The notes below the pieces were generated by a model. The model worked only from the letters and a program-made list of their open reading frames with translations. It was not told the origin of the DNA and searched no databases. Below are positions 10,828-19,463 of a stretch of DNA of 64,000 bases, one piece after another. This DNA is from Hyphomicrobiales bacterium (GTDB lineage: Bacteria > Pseudomonadota > Alphaproteobacteria > Rhizobiales > Rhizobiaceae). The stretch's first letter is position 1; each line of letters begins with the position of its first letter. The position numbers and the translations under genes were made by a program. The DNA is taken from assembly GCA_900473795.1 (NCBI GenBank), contig UCMT01000042.1, forward strand, positions 1 to 64,000, written 5' to 3'.

Positions 10828-11140
10828 GGACTATCGTCACTCGCTCGCGATGAGTTCGGATCGGGGTTTGCGTGTGTCGGAACGCTGCGCCAGTTCGGCT
10901 TCGACCGCATGAAGGTGGATCGCTCGCTGATCGTAGCTCTCGACCACGATCAGAACGCCGGAGCCGTGTTGCGCGCGACGATCGCTCTAGCGAATGCGCT
11001 CGACATCCCTGTCACGGCAGAGGGGATCGAAACCGAAGCGCAGGCCGAGGTTGTCAGGGTGTCCGGTTGCGACGCGCTGCAGGGATATTTATTCAGCAGA
11101 CCGATCAGCGCCGCACAGTTCACGGAGGCATATTTCAACG
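10828..11140 (+). pseudogene. C-terminal remnant of an EAL-domain (c-di-GMP phosphodiesterase) gene
   Basis: About 105 codons match the second half of an EAL domain: ARDEFGSGF (the DDFGTGYS motif), FDRMKVDRSL (catalytic Lys), VTAEGIETEAQ (catalytic Glu) and LQGYLFSRP. The EAL signature itself and the first half of the domain are missing, as is any sensory domain, and the sequence loses similarity directly upstream of 10828. The frame stays open to 11397 with non-EAL sequence. It cannot be an active phosphodiesterase; I read it as a truncated relic. Confidence 0.75.
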
Positions 11141-11471
11141 GAAAGCGTGATCTCGGGAAGGGACCGATCCGCAGCATAACTTGGCATGACTCGTGCCATC
11201 AGAACAGGGGATCGCTGCGGGCTGGCCGACACGCTCTGTGGCCGGATCGGTCCAGTTTCCCGCACTGGTCGGAAGGCCACCACCATCATAGAACCGCCAC
11301 CGGGAATGGCTGCATGCGCGCTAGAAGGCGCAGAAGTCCCGCCATGGCCGGACTGCCGAGGTCGACTTCAATCACTGCAGCTTACCCTGTAAAATGAGGT
11401 CTGACTTCCATTCCAATCCACGCCGCCGCCGGCCGAACGTGGTTCGGCGGCCCTAACTTCAGGAGGCAGGA
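11141..11471. other. non-coding spacer with a 5'-leader hairpin
   Basis: No gene seen. A perfect 7-bp hairpin (GCCGAAC, loop GTG, GTTCGGC) at 11432-11448 lies a dozen bases before the ribosome site of the glyoxalase-like gene; it could be a leader structure or a leftover terminator of the EAL gene. Confidence 0.4.
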
Positions 11472-11855
11472 ATGTCAGACACTATCGTCAACGTGCGTTA
11501 CATGGTCGATGACGTCGAAGCGGCCGTCGAATGGTACACCAGACACCTTGGCTTTTCGCTTCTCTCCAGCCACGCACCCGCTTTTGCCGACATTAAGCGC
11601 GGATCGTTGCGGCTCTTGCTCAGCGGGCCGACCAGCTCGGCGGGCCGACCGATGCCCGATGGAGAACAACCGCGGCCCGGTGGCTGGAACCGCATTCACC
11701 TCATCGTCGACGATTTGCCTGCCGAGGTCGCTCGTTTACGCACCGCCGGCGCACAATTCCGCAACGATATCGTTACGGGGCCAGGCGGGTCGCAAATTCT
11801 GTTGACCGACCCCTCGGGGAATCTCGTTGAGCTGTTCCAGCCCGTTCGTCGCTGA
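11472..11855 (+). CDS. VOC-superfamily (glyoxalase/bleomycin-resistance-like) protein
   Basis: Single-domain protein of 127 aa with two beta-alpha-beta-beta-beta modules: VRYMVDDVEAAVEWYTRHLG at the start of the first, and IHLIVDDLPAEVARL with TDPSGNLVELFQP in the second. Family members are metal-dependent lyases, dioxygenases or antibiotic-binding proteins, usually dimeric; the Glu of NLVEL is a typical metal ligand. The ATG follows TTCAGGAGGCAGGA. It stands alone between an EAL relic and a Tet(X)-like oxygenase. The substrate cannot be told from sequence. Confidence 0.88.
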   Translation: MSDTIVNVRYMVDDVEAAVEWYTRHLGFSLLSSHAPAFADIKRGSLRLLLSGPTSSAGRPMPDGEQPRPGGWNRIHLIVDDLPAEVARLRTAGAQFRNDIVTGPGGSQILLTDPSGNLVELFQPVRR

Positions 11856-12285
11856 CTTCGGATTCAATCACGAGATGCCCATGGCGCGGACGCGACCTTA
11901 GCCGCATTGCGTGGGATGGTATCGGAGCGCGCCCAACGCGGACGCAGCGAAAAGACGTTGAACGCTGCACAAGTTGGAAACGGCAGTGGCTGCCAGAAGA
12001 CCTTTGCTCCTTGGAGCAGCGATTTCGTTTGGTGCGCCATTTGCGGTCATCATCCGAGAACGGCGTCCGATTGCCAACGGCAGAAGCCGGGGTTGCATGA
12101 CCCCGGCTTTTAATACAGGGTTATGCCGTCGCGAAAAACGGCAGGCCGATTTCAGCCGCCGAATACAAACGAGCACAAAGCCCCGCTCGGCCAGCGTCTC
12201 CCGAAACAATCGCCTGATACGATCAGGCTACAGCAATCATCAGCGCTGCGGACGCTGCATGCTTGCATTTGACAGGAGCGCTGCA
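11856..12285. other. intergenic region upstream of the FAD monooxygenase
   Basis: 430 bp without a supported gene. It contains the strong hairpin at 12084-12111 and should hold the promoter of the monooxygenase gene. A frame open from 11974 into the monooxygenase is an artefact; the oxygenase N-terminal FAD motif begins exactly at the ATG at 12286. Confidence 0.45.
12084..12111 (+). terminator. Rho-independent terminator or leader attenuator
   Basis: Perfect 10-bp GC-rich stem (AAGCCGGGGT at 12084-12093, 6-nt loop, ACCCCGGCTT at 12100-12109) running into TTTT. It lies 230 bp after the glyoxalase-like gene and 175 bp before the monooxygenase ATG, so it either ends the former transcript or attenuates the latter. 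Confidence 0.65.
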
Positions 12286-13431
12286 ATGCGAAAGCCAATT
12301 ACGATCATCGGTGCTGGTCTCGGTGGCCTTACGCTAGCCCGTGTTCTCCATCTTCACGGCATCCCCTCGGTCATCTACGAATCCGAATCCTCGGCGAGCG
12401 CGAGAACGCAGGGCGGGCTACTGGATATCCATGAATACAACGGCCAGATTGCCATGAAGGCCGCAGGACATTTTGAAACCTTCCTCGGCCTCGTCCGCCA
12501 CGGCGAAGATGCAAAGCGGGTCGTTGATAAGGACGGTCATATCCTATTCGACAGTCCTGGCGACAACGTCGCAAACCGTCCTGAAATTGATCGAGGCGAC
12601 CTTCGGAACATGCTTATCGGCTCGCTTCCGCCGGAAACGATCAAGTGGGGCCACAGGGTCACATCGATAGCCCCGCACGGCGTAGGTCAGCATGAGGTCA
12701 CTTTTGCCAACGGTTCAACCGTCCTTTCTGATCTGCTTGTGGGGGCCGATGGCGGGTGGTCGAAAGTTCGTCCGCTTTTGTCCCCTGCTAAGCCCCTCTA
12801 CTCAGGCACATTGTTCATCGAAACCATCCTTTTCGATGGCGACACGCGCCATAAGGCAAGCGCGGAAGCAATAGGAAGTGGCACGCTTATGGCAGTCGCT
12901 CCGGGCAAGGCCATCTTGGCGCACCGCTATGCAAACGGAATGCTGCATACCTATGTGGCCTTGAACAAGGCGGAAGACTGGGCGAATTCAATCGACTTCA
13001 CCGACCCTAAGACTGGCTTGGCTCGTATCGCCGAGCAATTTGAAGGATGGGCTTCCCAACTAACCGCCCTTATCACAGAGGGTGAGGCCGATCTCGTGCT
13101 TCGCCCGATTTATGCGCTGCCAGTCGAACACCAATGGCGACGAGTACCTGGCGTGACGTTGCTTGGCGATGCGGCACATTTGATGTCGCCGTTCGCGGGG
13201 GAAGGTGCCAACCTTGCCCTGTATGATGGCTACGAGCTTGCAAATGTGCTCATCTCGACGCCCGGTGATGTCGAAGCCGCGCTTGCGCGCTATGAAATGG
13301 ATCTCTTTCCCAGAAGCAGGAACGTCGCCGAAGAAACCGCACAGAACCTCAGCCGGTTTCTTGGTGATAATGCCCCTCAGAGCGTCGTCGCTCTCTTTAA
13401 GCGGAAAGTAGCCGTTAGCCGGTCCGGGTAA
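12286..13431 (+). CDS. Tet(X)-like FAD-dependent monooxygenase
   Basis: Class A flavoprotein hydroxylase of 381 aa. The dinucleotide-binding motif [17 protein letters not shown] is at the N-terminus, [18 protein letters not shown] matches the substrate-side conserved stretch, [14 protein letters not shown] is the DG motif, and [20 protein letters not shown] is the second FAD motif. The pattern of residues ([38 protein letters not shown]) follows the Tet(X) subfamily, which hydroxylates tetracyclines, more closely than general salicylate-type hydroxylases, but many environmental relatives act on other aromatics. The ATG at 12286 has GACAGGAG 9-16 nt upstream. The protein is complete. Tetracycline activity is possible but unproven. 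Confidence 0.85.
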   Translation: MRKPITIIGAGLGGLTLARVLHLHGIPSVIYESESSASARTQGGLLDIHEYNGQIAMKAAGHFETFLGLVRHGEDAKRVVDKDGHILFDSPGDNVANRPEIDRGDLRNMLIGSLPPETIKWGHRVTSIAPHGVGQHEVTFANGSTVLSDLLVGADGGWSKVRPLLSPAKPLYSGTLFIETILFDGDTRHKASAEAIGSGTLMAVAPGKAILAHRYANGMLHTYVALNKAEDWANSIDFTDPKTGLARIAEQFEGWASQLTALITEGEADLVLRPIYALPVEHQWRRVPGVTLLGDAAHLMSPFAGEGANLALYDGYELANVLISTPGDVEAALARYEMDLFPRSRNVAEETAQNLSRFLGDNAPQSVVALFKRKVAVSRSG

Positions 13432-13449
13432 GTCGGCTTCGGACCGACT
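13431..13449. terminator. weak hairpin between convergent genes
   Basis: A 6-bp stem (AGTCGG / CCGACT) directly after the monooxygenase stop and before the end of virB11 on the other strand. No T-run follows, so this is a weak candidate for a shared terminator. Confidence 0.3.
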
Positions 13450-13519
13450 GCAGACGACGGTGTGATCTCGTCACGTCGAGAGCGCCCCAAGGAAAAAACG
13501 CGAACAGCGCTTGACCTCG

Positions 13520-14548
13520 TCAGTCCCGGAGCGGTCGTACCGATCGATGAGGGCCTTCGGCGTGCCGGTAATAGACCTCGCTCACCCGAAACCGTCCGTC
13601 GACGCGTTTGCATTGGACGATGACGTCTATGGCGATCATCAACAGCTCGCGGATATCATGCCTGCCGAGCTCCCTGCCACCTTCCGATTCCTTGATCAGC
13701 AACGTCAGTTGTTCGAAGGCAAGCTGCGCGGAGTCGGCGTGGACCGTTGTGATCGAGCCTGGGTGGCCAGAATTCACATTGCGGATATAGTAGAAGGCAG
13801 TTCCGTCTCGTAGTTCCTGCAGTAGGATCCGATCAGGCCGCATGCGCAGGGAGGATTCCAGCAGGTCCTTGGCGCCGACCTTCGCCGTGCCCTGGCCGCC
13901 CTTGGAGTAAAACAGGCGTACGTGGTTCGATTGCGGGATGACCAGCTCGGGCGTGTCCTCGATCGAGATGATCCGCTCGCTTGAAGGAATATGACGAATC
14001 AACGCCTTCGATAAGGTCGTTTTGCCTGATCCCGTTGCGCCGGAAATGATAATGTTCTTTCTCGCGTATACGGCTTCCCTCAGAAAAGCCTTGTAGGCCC
14101 TCTTTCGGTAGAATTCCAAAAGCCTGCGATGAGACGAGCCAGCGTCTTTTTCAGCTGGCACCGCATCGTCAAACAGCCCGTCCTGATCGAGATCGTCCAG
14201 GCTTAGCGATACCGACGACGGCTTTCGGATTGTGACGCTGACAGTTCCCCGGGTCGTCGCCGGGGGGATCACGATCTGAATGCGCTCGCCGTTGGGCAGC
14301 GTGGCCGACAGGATCGGCCGGGTCTCGTCGATCGATTGGTTGGAATAGCTGGCAACAGCGCGTGCGAACCGCATGAGTTTATTGAACGACAGCTCCGGCA
14401 GATCGTGGGTCTGCCACCCCGCCGTGCCCTCGGTTACGATCTGCCCCGGTCGATTGACGATGACCTCGTAGAGCGACGTGTCGCCGAGACAGGGCGAGAA
14501 TGGAGCGAGGAGCTCGCGTACGACAGCGGTGTCGGCCGCTTCTGTCAT
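13520..14548 (-). CDS. virB11: VirB11 traffic ATPase
   Basis: 342-aa hexameric cytoplasmic ATPase of the type IV secretion channel; it couples ATP hydrolysis to pilus assembly and substrate transfer. Visible motifs are Walker A GATGSGKTTLSKAL (about 170), the Asp box region ISIEDTPELV, Walker B LLQELRDGTA and the His box GHPGSITTVHAD. Length is the usual one for VirB11. The gene begins 9 bp after virB10 and is the last gene of the minus-strand virB operon. Confidence 0.96.
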   Translation of the reverse strand: MTEAADTAVVRELLAPFSPCLGDTSLYEVIVNRPGQIVTEGTAGWQTHDLPELSFNKLMRFARAVASYSNQSIDETRPILSATLPNGERIQIVIPPATTRGTVSVTIRKPSSVSLSLDDLDQDGLFDDAVPAEKDAGSSHRRLLEFYRKRAYKAFLREAVYARKNIIISGATGSGKTTLSKALIRHIPSSERIISIEDTPELVIPQSNHVRLFYSKGGQGTAKVGAKDLLESSLRMRPDRILLQELRDGTAFYYIRNVNSGHPGSITTVHADSAQLAFEQLTLLIKESEGGRELGRHDIRELLMIAIDVIVQCKRVDGRFRVSEVYYRHAEGPHRSVRPLRD

Positions 14549-14557
14549 TTGGATTTC

Positions 14558-15733
14558 CTATTTCTTGACGAGTGGCGATGCGTGGCTGAAATCGCCGAGA
14601 ACGGCGCGATCGTAGATTTTGTTGCGCGGCTCCGTGAGGCGCAGCCGGTAGACGCCGGAAAAGTCGAGGTCACGGGCGACGAAGATCGAGACCAGGTCGC
14701 CCTGGTGCTTCAGAAGTGTCGGCGGGATATTGATCGACTGTTCCACGGCAATCGCGGCGGCCTGCTGTCCGGCGCTGGTGGTATTCTGCGCCTCGACATC
14801 GCCGTCCTGCAGCCGACCGTTCGCGTAGGAGGTCGCATCGCCAACAATCGACAGCAAAATCGCGCTGCCGAAGCGTTCCCACCAATGCGTATCGACATAG
14901 CCATCCATGCCCGTACGACCGAGAGCATCCGTCGCGGGCGACGCCAGGGTAATGATCACGCCCATTGGGGTCTTGGCACGGTTCCACAGCACAAACAGGC
15001 GTTTCTGACCGCGACGAAGCCCCCCGCGATATTCGCCGACCACCTGGGTGCCCTTCTCCATCAATACGACGCGGCCGTTGTCCGAGAGCACATCGCGATT
15101 GACGACGCAGCTTGCAAACCCCGGCTGGTCCGAGGAGAGCGCCGTTTCCAGAACGCACGGGATCGAGGTTCCCATCGCCACGATGAAGTCCCGATTGCCG
15201 AGCGTGCCGGCGCGCGAGCCCTGCAATTGCGTCGGCGTCAGCATCCGGTCGAAGCGCTGATCTTCGTTGTCTGCCTGTGAACCGAGAGTCCCGGGATTGG
15301 CCTCGAGCGGAACGTAGTTCGCCGCAGCATCCGAGCTCTGCTCGGGGTTCTGCCGATGGGGCTGCGGTGCCTTTTCGCCACCATAGGCTATCACCGGCGC
15401 GCGCCGGGCCGCATCCAGGAGCTTGTCATCCTCGGTCGGCTCCTGTTCGTTCGCCACAGGCGTCGGCAGTTGGACTTGCATCGGCATTGTAACTGGCTGG
15501 ACCGGTTCCTTGGCAGGCTCGAAATCCGACGTCTGGCGGATCACGACCCGCTCTGGCTTTGCTCCTTCGGCCGGCCCGTTCTGACCTCGCATCGACCAGA
15601 GCGCAAAAGCGACGAAAGCAATAATCGCTATGGCAACTGCGCCGCGTTTGAGGACGGGGTTGTTATCGAGACGCCGGCCGGTCGATGTTTCCGCGCGTTC
15701 TCCAGGTATCCGCGTGTTGTCTTCCTCGGTCAT
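14558..15733 (-). CDS. virB10: VirB10 inner/outer-membrane bridging channel protein
   Basis: 391-aa core-complex protein that spans the envelope. A cytoplasmic N-tail is followed by one membrane segment (AVAIAIIAFVAFALW, about 32-47), a proline- and glutamate-rich periplasmic linker, and the TrbI/VirB10 beta-barrel domain (from about 175) with MGTSIPCVLETAL, KGTQVVGEYRGGLRRGQ and DGYVDTHWWERFG, the last preceding the antenna helices. Spacing is 9 bp to virB9 and 9 bp to virB11, which suggests one transcript. Confidence 0.96.
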   Translation of the reverse strand: MTEEDNTRIPGERAETSTGRRLDNNPVLKRGAVAIAIIAFVAFALWSMRGQNGPAEGAKPERVVIRQTSDFEPAKEPVQPVTMPMQVQLPTPVANEQEPTEDDKLLDAARRAPVIAYGGEKAPQPHRQNPEQSSDAAANYVPLEANPGTLGSQADNEDQRFDRMLTPTQLQGSRAGTLGNRDFIVAMGTSIPCVLETALSSDQPGFASCVVNRDVLSDNGRVVLMEKGTQVVGEYRGGLRRGQKRLFVLWNRAKTPMGVIITLASPATDALGRTGMDGYVDTHWWERFGSAILLSIVGDATSYANGRLQDGDVEAQNTTSAGQQAAAIAVEQSINIPPTLLKHQGDLVSIFVARDLDFSGVYRLRLTEPRNKIYDRAVLGDFSHASPLVKK

Positions 15734-15742
15734 GAAACTTCC

Positions 15743-16603
15743 CTATGGCGCTTCATCGGCTTGCATCGTGACGACGCGCTCGACAGACGGTGACGTGGTG
15801 TTGGTCTGCGGGTTGATGCCGACGCGATCGTAGGCCTCGTTGAACACGCACAGAACGTCTCCACCCCTGCGCAGAATGAATTTGCGGCTGATTGCATGGA
15901 CCAGCACCAGATTGCCGTCGACGGATTTCGGGATCAGGCTCTCGGTCCCGTCGGAGTTTTCCATGTAGATCGCCGGCATTTCCTGATTGCCGACAAAGGC
16001 AAAAGTCGTGACCTTGCCGTTGTCGTAGACCGCCTGCGGTTCGAGCGAAGCCGAGCCTTGCGCGGAATATCGCCAGTTCCGCGGCCCGTAGGCCTCATGG
16101 AGGGCAAGAACCCGATCCACCGCGCCGGCCTGGGCAGTTTGGGCACGGGCGGCAGCCTCAAGTCGTCGGCGTTCGGCCTCATCGGCGGGATAACGATACT
16201 TCACGTAGAAATAGGTATTCTGCCCGGCTTCGACGGTTCCGTCACGCACCGTCAGTTCCATCTGATAGCTGCGCGTCGTTCCATCGCGTCTGCTGGTCAC
16301 AACCGAGATATTGGTCACGGGCTGATGTTCGCGCGGTTTCAGGAACAGGATGTTGCCGGCCGGCGCCACCTCCCATGCCACGCTGTTGCCGAGCGCCACG
16401 TGAGCGATCTCCTCGTCGGCGGCAAATTCGACCTGAACCGATGACCGCAAGGTACCGACGATCCTTGTGATGTTGTATGGCTGATAGTCCACGAAGCGGA
16501 TGCGGCCGTCCTGCGATGCACCACGGGGAATCTCCAGCGCAGACGCCGTCGGCGGAAGAAGACCGAGGGTGAGGCCAAGGGCGATCAGGAGTCTCTGTTT
16601 CAA
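15743..16603 (-). CDS. virB9: VirB9 outer-membrane core-complex protein
   Basis: 286-aa CagX/VirB9 family protein with a cleavable signal (MKQRLLIALGLTLGLLPPTASA then LEIPRG). The N-terminal domain shows VRFVDYQPYNITRI-like and HVALGNSVAWEVAPAGN motifs; the C-terminal domain (about 190-280), which binds VirB7 and VirB10, contains NWRYSAQG and PAIYMENSDGTESLIP. Its ATG overlaps the virB8 stop by 4 bp (ATGA), which indicates translational coupling. Confidence 0.95.
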   Translation of the reverse strand: MKQRLLIALGLTLGLLPPTASALEIPRGASQDGRIRFVDYQPYNITRIVGTLRSSVQVEFAADEEIAHVALGNSVAWEVAPAGNILFLKPREHQPVTNISVVTSRRDGTTRSYQMELTVRDGTVEAGQNTYFYVKYRYPADEAERRRLEAAARAQTAQAGAVDRVLALHEAYGPRNWRYSAQGSASLEPQAVYDNGKVTTFAFVGNQEMPAIYMENSDGTESLIPKSVDGNLVLVHAISRKFILRRGGDVLCVFNEAYDRVGINPQTNTTSPSVERVVTMQADEAP

Positions 16604-17271
16604 TTCATGGCCTCCGGATCGGCTCGATATTCGCTAACAGCGAAGCCCAGGGGATTGACCAATCGGTCGGTGGAGGACATCGGCGCATTGACGTATGAAA
16701 AGGTGAGCGTCGCCACCCAGTGCGTGCTACGCACATCGTCTCCACGGGTGATCGTTCGCATGTAGCGCACAGAGGTCACGGTGGCATTGATCAGGGAGAT
16801 CGAAACTATGCTGATGCGCGCGGTGGCGTTGCGGCCGTAGACATTCTGCGGGGAGTCCGGATTGCTGCCCCGGTACACCGCTGAAAAGCGGGCCTGCTCC
16901 GGCTGGGTCGACAGCAAGGCAACAGTGCGGAAGTTCTCCTCTGCCTCGCTCCAGACGTAGCCTTCGCGCGCTCGCACATACCTGGCCGCGAAATATTTGG
17001 TGACGGCCTCATCGTAGGTGCCGGCGGTCGACGTCAATGCCGAAACGACATCGACGATGCCCGTGGAATTATCGACGCGCACCACGAAAGGTTCCACCGT
17101 TTTCAAGGGGGTGAGCGCTGCAATGGCAAAGACGGAGGCGGCCGCCAAAACACTGGCACAACCAGCAACGCGCCAGGCAATGCGGGCTGAGCGCTCCATC
17201 TGGATCAGCCGATCCTGATCGAACCGGCGAGCGTTGTCGAAATAGCTCTTGAGATTATCGGGGGTCACCAC
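16600..17271 (-). CDS. virB8: VirB8 inner-membrane assembly factor
   Basis: Bitopic protein that nucleates the inner-membrane complex. Cytoplasmic N-tail, one membrane segment (VAGCASVLAAASVFAIAAL, about 36-54) and a periplasmic NTF2-like domain with FVVRVDNSTGIVDVV and YVRAREGYVW. Start: a GTG at 17271 is preferred because GAGGG lies 8 nt upstream and it sits just past the virB7 stop; an ATG at 17310 inside virB7 would add 13 residues but has no ribosome site. With the GTG the protein has 223 aa, close to the family norm. Confidence 0.93.
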   Translation of the reverse strand: MVTPDNLKSYFDNARRFDQDRLIQMERSARIAWRVAGCASVLAAASVFAIAALTPLKTVEPFVVRVDNSTGIVDVVSALTSTAGTYDEAVTKYFAARYVRAREGYVWSEAEENFRTVALLSTQPEQARFSAVYRGSNPDSPQNVYGRNATARISIVSISLINATVTSVRYMRTITRGDDVRSTHWVATLTFSYVNAPMSSTDRLVNPLGFAVSEYRADPEAMN

Positions 17272-17272
17272 G

Positions 17273-17557
17273 TCACTTGCCCTCACACGGGCGGTAAGAA
17301 CCTTCGACATCGACAAGGGCAAAGGCGGCTGGCGTGCCCGGGACCGTTTCCGCCACATAGGAGGCAACAGGGTCCGCCGTGCCGGCGGGGATGGCCTTGG
17401 ATGTAAACTGCTTCAGTTTGCTTGTGTCTTCCCACTGCCACATGGACCGGTTCAACGGCCGGCGGGAATAGCCATCACATTTGGGAAGACGGTGTACCAT
17501 CGAGCCGCAGCCGCAAAGCGCCCCGGCGATGAGAAACAATGAAACGATGCGAAGCAT
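17273..17557 (-). CDS. virB7: VirB7-like lipoprotein
   Basis: Small envelope protein in the virB7 slot between virB6 and virB8. The N-terminus is a lipoprotein signal (MLRIVSLFLIAGALCGCGSM) with the likely lipidated Cys in LCGC. VirB7 stabilises VirB9 at the outer membrane. At 94 aa it is longer than the short Agrobacterium type; an additional Cys near the C-terminus (YRPCEGK) could form a disulphide. An ATG at 17599 overlapping the virB6 stop (ATGA) would add 14 residues before the signal and is the alternative start. Confidence 0.8.
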   Translation of the reverse strand: MLRIVSLFLIAGALCGCGSMVHRLPKCDGYSRRPLNRSMWQWEDTSKLKQFTSKAIPAGTADPVASYVAETVPGTPAAFALVDVEGSYRPCEGK

Positions 17558-17595
17558 GCGGAAACAACCTGTTCCTTTTTGTGAGGGATCAGCCG

Positions 17596-18528
17596 TCATT
17601 CGACCCCTCGCGGTCTGAGCCGGCGCCCGACAGAGCTTGCCCCGCGCCCGACCGCTCGTGCGGTATGCGAGGCTGCCCGCGTCAGCGTGCTTTCGTGCGC
17701 ATCCCGAGCGGCACCAAATCCGTAGGTGAGGGACGCCCCGCCTGCCGCGAGCGCCGACGCAATGCCGGGCAGTTGATAGAAGACGTAAAATGCAGCAAGG
17801 CAGATGGCGCAGAGCGCGATCGGGCGCATCAGGAGGTCGGTATAGCTTTCAATCGCCGTGAAGGTCGCGTCGATGCAAGTGATCAACAGCGAACCGACGG
17901 CAACGACCAGGATCTGCAGTATGACGAAATTGGCAAGCTGGCCGATCCAGGACTCGGTGAAACGGCGGGTGGACTGAAACATCGCAAGTGCGATGAAGAT
18001 CGGGCCGATCGCAAGCACGATAGCGAGTGCCAGCCGCGCATAGAGCGAAACGATGTAACCGATCGTCGCCACGATGACACTCGCGCCAATGACCATTATC
18101 CCACCAGTGCCAGTGACGATGTCGACCGGCCAGGAAGCATGCGACCAGATCTCTTGGGCGCACTTCTGCCCCTTGTCGAGCAGGCTATCGAACGTGGAGG
18201 CGCTCGGGGTCGTGCCCGTGTTCAGCGCTTGGGAAAGCTCTTTGGGCAGCGTCTCGAAGAAAATATCGGCCACATAGACCTGATACTGGTTGGCATTCCT
18301 CACCAGCATGACGATGATCGCAAGCTTCATTGCCCGAAACGCAAACTCGAGGATAGGCTCTTGAACAGAACCCCGCAGCACAAGGTAGCCGTAAAGCACC
18401 ACGTAGAGGGTCAGCGCCGCGGTGAGCGGACCGGTGACCCAGTTTGCGATGTTCGAGGTGCCAGAGGAGATAAAGGTTTCCAGGGGCGTTTTGAACTGGC
18501 CGTCGACGAAGCTGAAGACCTGATACAT
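17596..18528 (-). CDS. virB6: VirB6 polytopic inner-membrane channel protein
   Basis: 310-aa TrbL/VirB6 family protein. Hydrophobic segments are visible at LTAALTLYVVLYGYLVL, MKLAIIVMLV, GIMVIGASVIVATIGYIV, LALAIVLAIGPIFIALAMF, FVILQILVVAVGSLLI and IALCAICLAAFYVFYQL, that is 5-6 membrane spans, with the periplasmic loop between the second and third. The C-terminal tail is Ala/Arg-rich and cytoplasmic. It lies 3 bp after the exclusion lipoprotein gene in the virB operon. Confidence 0.93.
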   Translation of the reverse strand: MYQVFSFVDGQFKTPLETFISSGTSNIANWVTGPLTAALTLYVVLYGYLVLRGSVQEPILEFAFRAMKLAIIVMLVRNANQYQVYVADIFFETLPKELSQALNTGTTPSASTFDSLLDKGQKCAQEIWSHASWPVDIVTGTGGIMVIGASVIVATIGYIVSLYARLALAIVLAIGPIFIALAMFQSTRRFTESWIGQLANFVILQILVVAVGSLLITCIDATFTAIESYTDLLMRPIALCAICLAAFYVFYQLPGIASALAAGGASLTYGFGAARDAHESTLTRAASHTARAVGRGASSVGRRLRPRGVE

Positions 18529-18531
18529 GGT

Positions 18532-18765
18532 TCAGCCTCCGAGCGATTTGCGCATGCGCTCGAGACGCAGCTTCCAATCCGCTGCATCAGCGTTCCGGCA
18601 ATTGGGCGCCTCTCGTAGCTCGCCGGGATTGTTGCGGCATTCTTTCATGACCTTCGAAAGCAGAGCCTCATCAGCCATGAACTCGTCGATGGTATAGGTT
18701 TTTTCCGTCTGGCCGGAGCAAGCCGAGAGGACTACCGCGATTGTTCCAACAAGCGCATATTTCAT
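18532..18765 (-). CDS. eexN: EexN-family entry-exclusion lipoprotein
   Basis: 77-aa lipoprotein: signal MKYALVGTIAVVLSAC with the lipobox at LSAC, then TIDEFMADEALLSKVMKEC and NNPGELREAPNCRNAD. The motif ECRNNPGEL...PNC.NA is that of the EexN proteins found between virB5 and virB6 in IncN-like transfer operons, where they block entry of a second copy of the same plasmid. The start at 18765 overlaps the virB5 stop by 4 bp; the frame extends 13 codons upstream but would mask the signal peptide. Its presence points to a system for self-transfer of DNA rather than a purely effector-delivering one. Confidence 0.85.
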   Translation of the reverse strand: MKYALVGTIAVVLSACSGQTEKTYTIDEFMADEALLSKVMKECRNNPGELREAPNCRNADAADWKLRLERMRKSLGG

Positions 18766-19463
18766 TTGAGCGCCTCTCCCATTGCGTCCATGCGTTTGCG
18801 CCAATCCTCAGCCTTGCGCTGGTCATCGACCTGTACCTGTGCCTGTTGCATCATCTGCAGGCCCTGCATGCGAAGCACGTCGGTTTGCAGGAATGCCGTT
18901 TCCGCCTGTAGCCGCGCCTGGAGATCGGCGATGTCCTTGGCGTCCGCCGCGCGCGATATCTGCTGGCGCAGCTGATCGATGCCGTCGATGCGTTTGGTGG
19001 CTGCATCGTAGATCTGCTGACCGAGGCTCATCTGGCCGGCGTTCTGGTTCTGGACACGCGCCAATTCCTGTGCGTAGAAATCATTGGCGTTCGGACGATA
19101 GGTCGAATTGTCCTCAAGGAATCTCGAAGCGGCACGCCCGAAGGCGCCGCTGCCCGATCCCTTCAGCAAGCCTTCTATGGCATTGAAATCCTGGGGCAAT
19201 GCCTTGCGGATCGAAGGGGCGTTCAGCAGGCTTGCGACCTCCGCCATGTCGGTGATCTTGTTCAGCGATCCATAAAGCTGTTCAGCCTGCTGGAGCTGCT
19301 GGTGGAGCGTGTCGAGCTGGGACTTCAGCTGCGTGATGCTCTCGATCTGCTTGGCGATCGCCGTCGGGTCGATGACCGGGATACCCTGTGCGCATGCCAT
19401 TGCGGCCGGCCATAGGAAAGCTGTCGCCACAAGAGCAAACCGTATCCTGCTCGTTTCCATCAT
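18762..19463 (-). CDS. virB5: VirB5 minor pilin / pilus-tip protein
   Basis: 233-aa secreted protein: signal to MACA|QGIPVIDPT, then long amphipathic helices (IAKQIESITQLKSQLDTLHQ; MQGLQMMQQAQVQVDDQ) typical of the VirB5/TraC fold. It localises at the pilus tip and mediates contact. The first of two adjacent ATGs (19463) overlaps the virB4 stop as ATGA. Confidence 0.92.
   Translation of the reverse strand: MMETSRIRFALVATAFLWPAAMACAQGIPVIDPTAIAKQIESITQLKSQLDTLHQQLQQAEQLYGSLNKITDMAEVASLLNAPSIRKALPQDFNAIEGLLKGSGSGAFGRAASRFLEDNSTYRPNANDFYAQELARVQNQNAGQMSLGQQIYDAATKRIDGIDQLRQQISRAADAKDIADLQARLQAETAFLQTDVLRMQGLQMMQQAQVQVDDQRKAEDWRKRMDAMGEALK

Noticed and set aside
11974-12285. N-terminal extension of 104 codons on the FAD monooxygenase
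   Set aside because: The FAD-binding motif starts directly at the ATG at 12286, which has its own ribosome site; the extension also crosses a strong hairpin.
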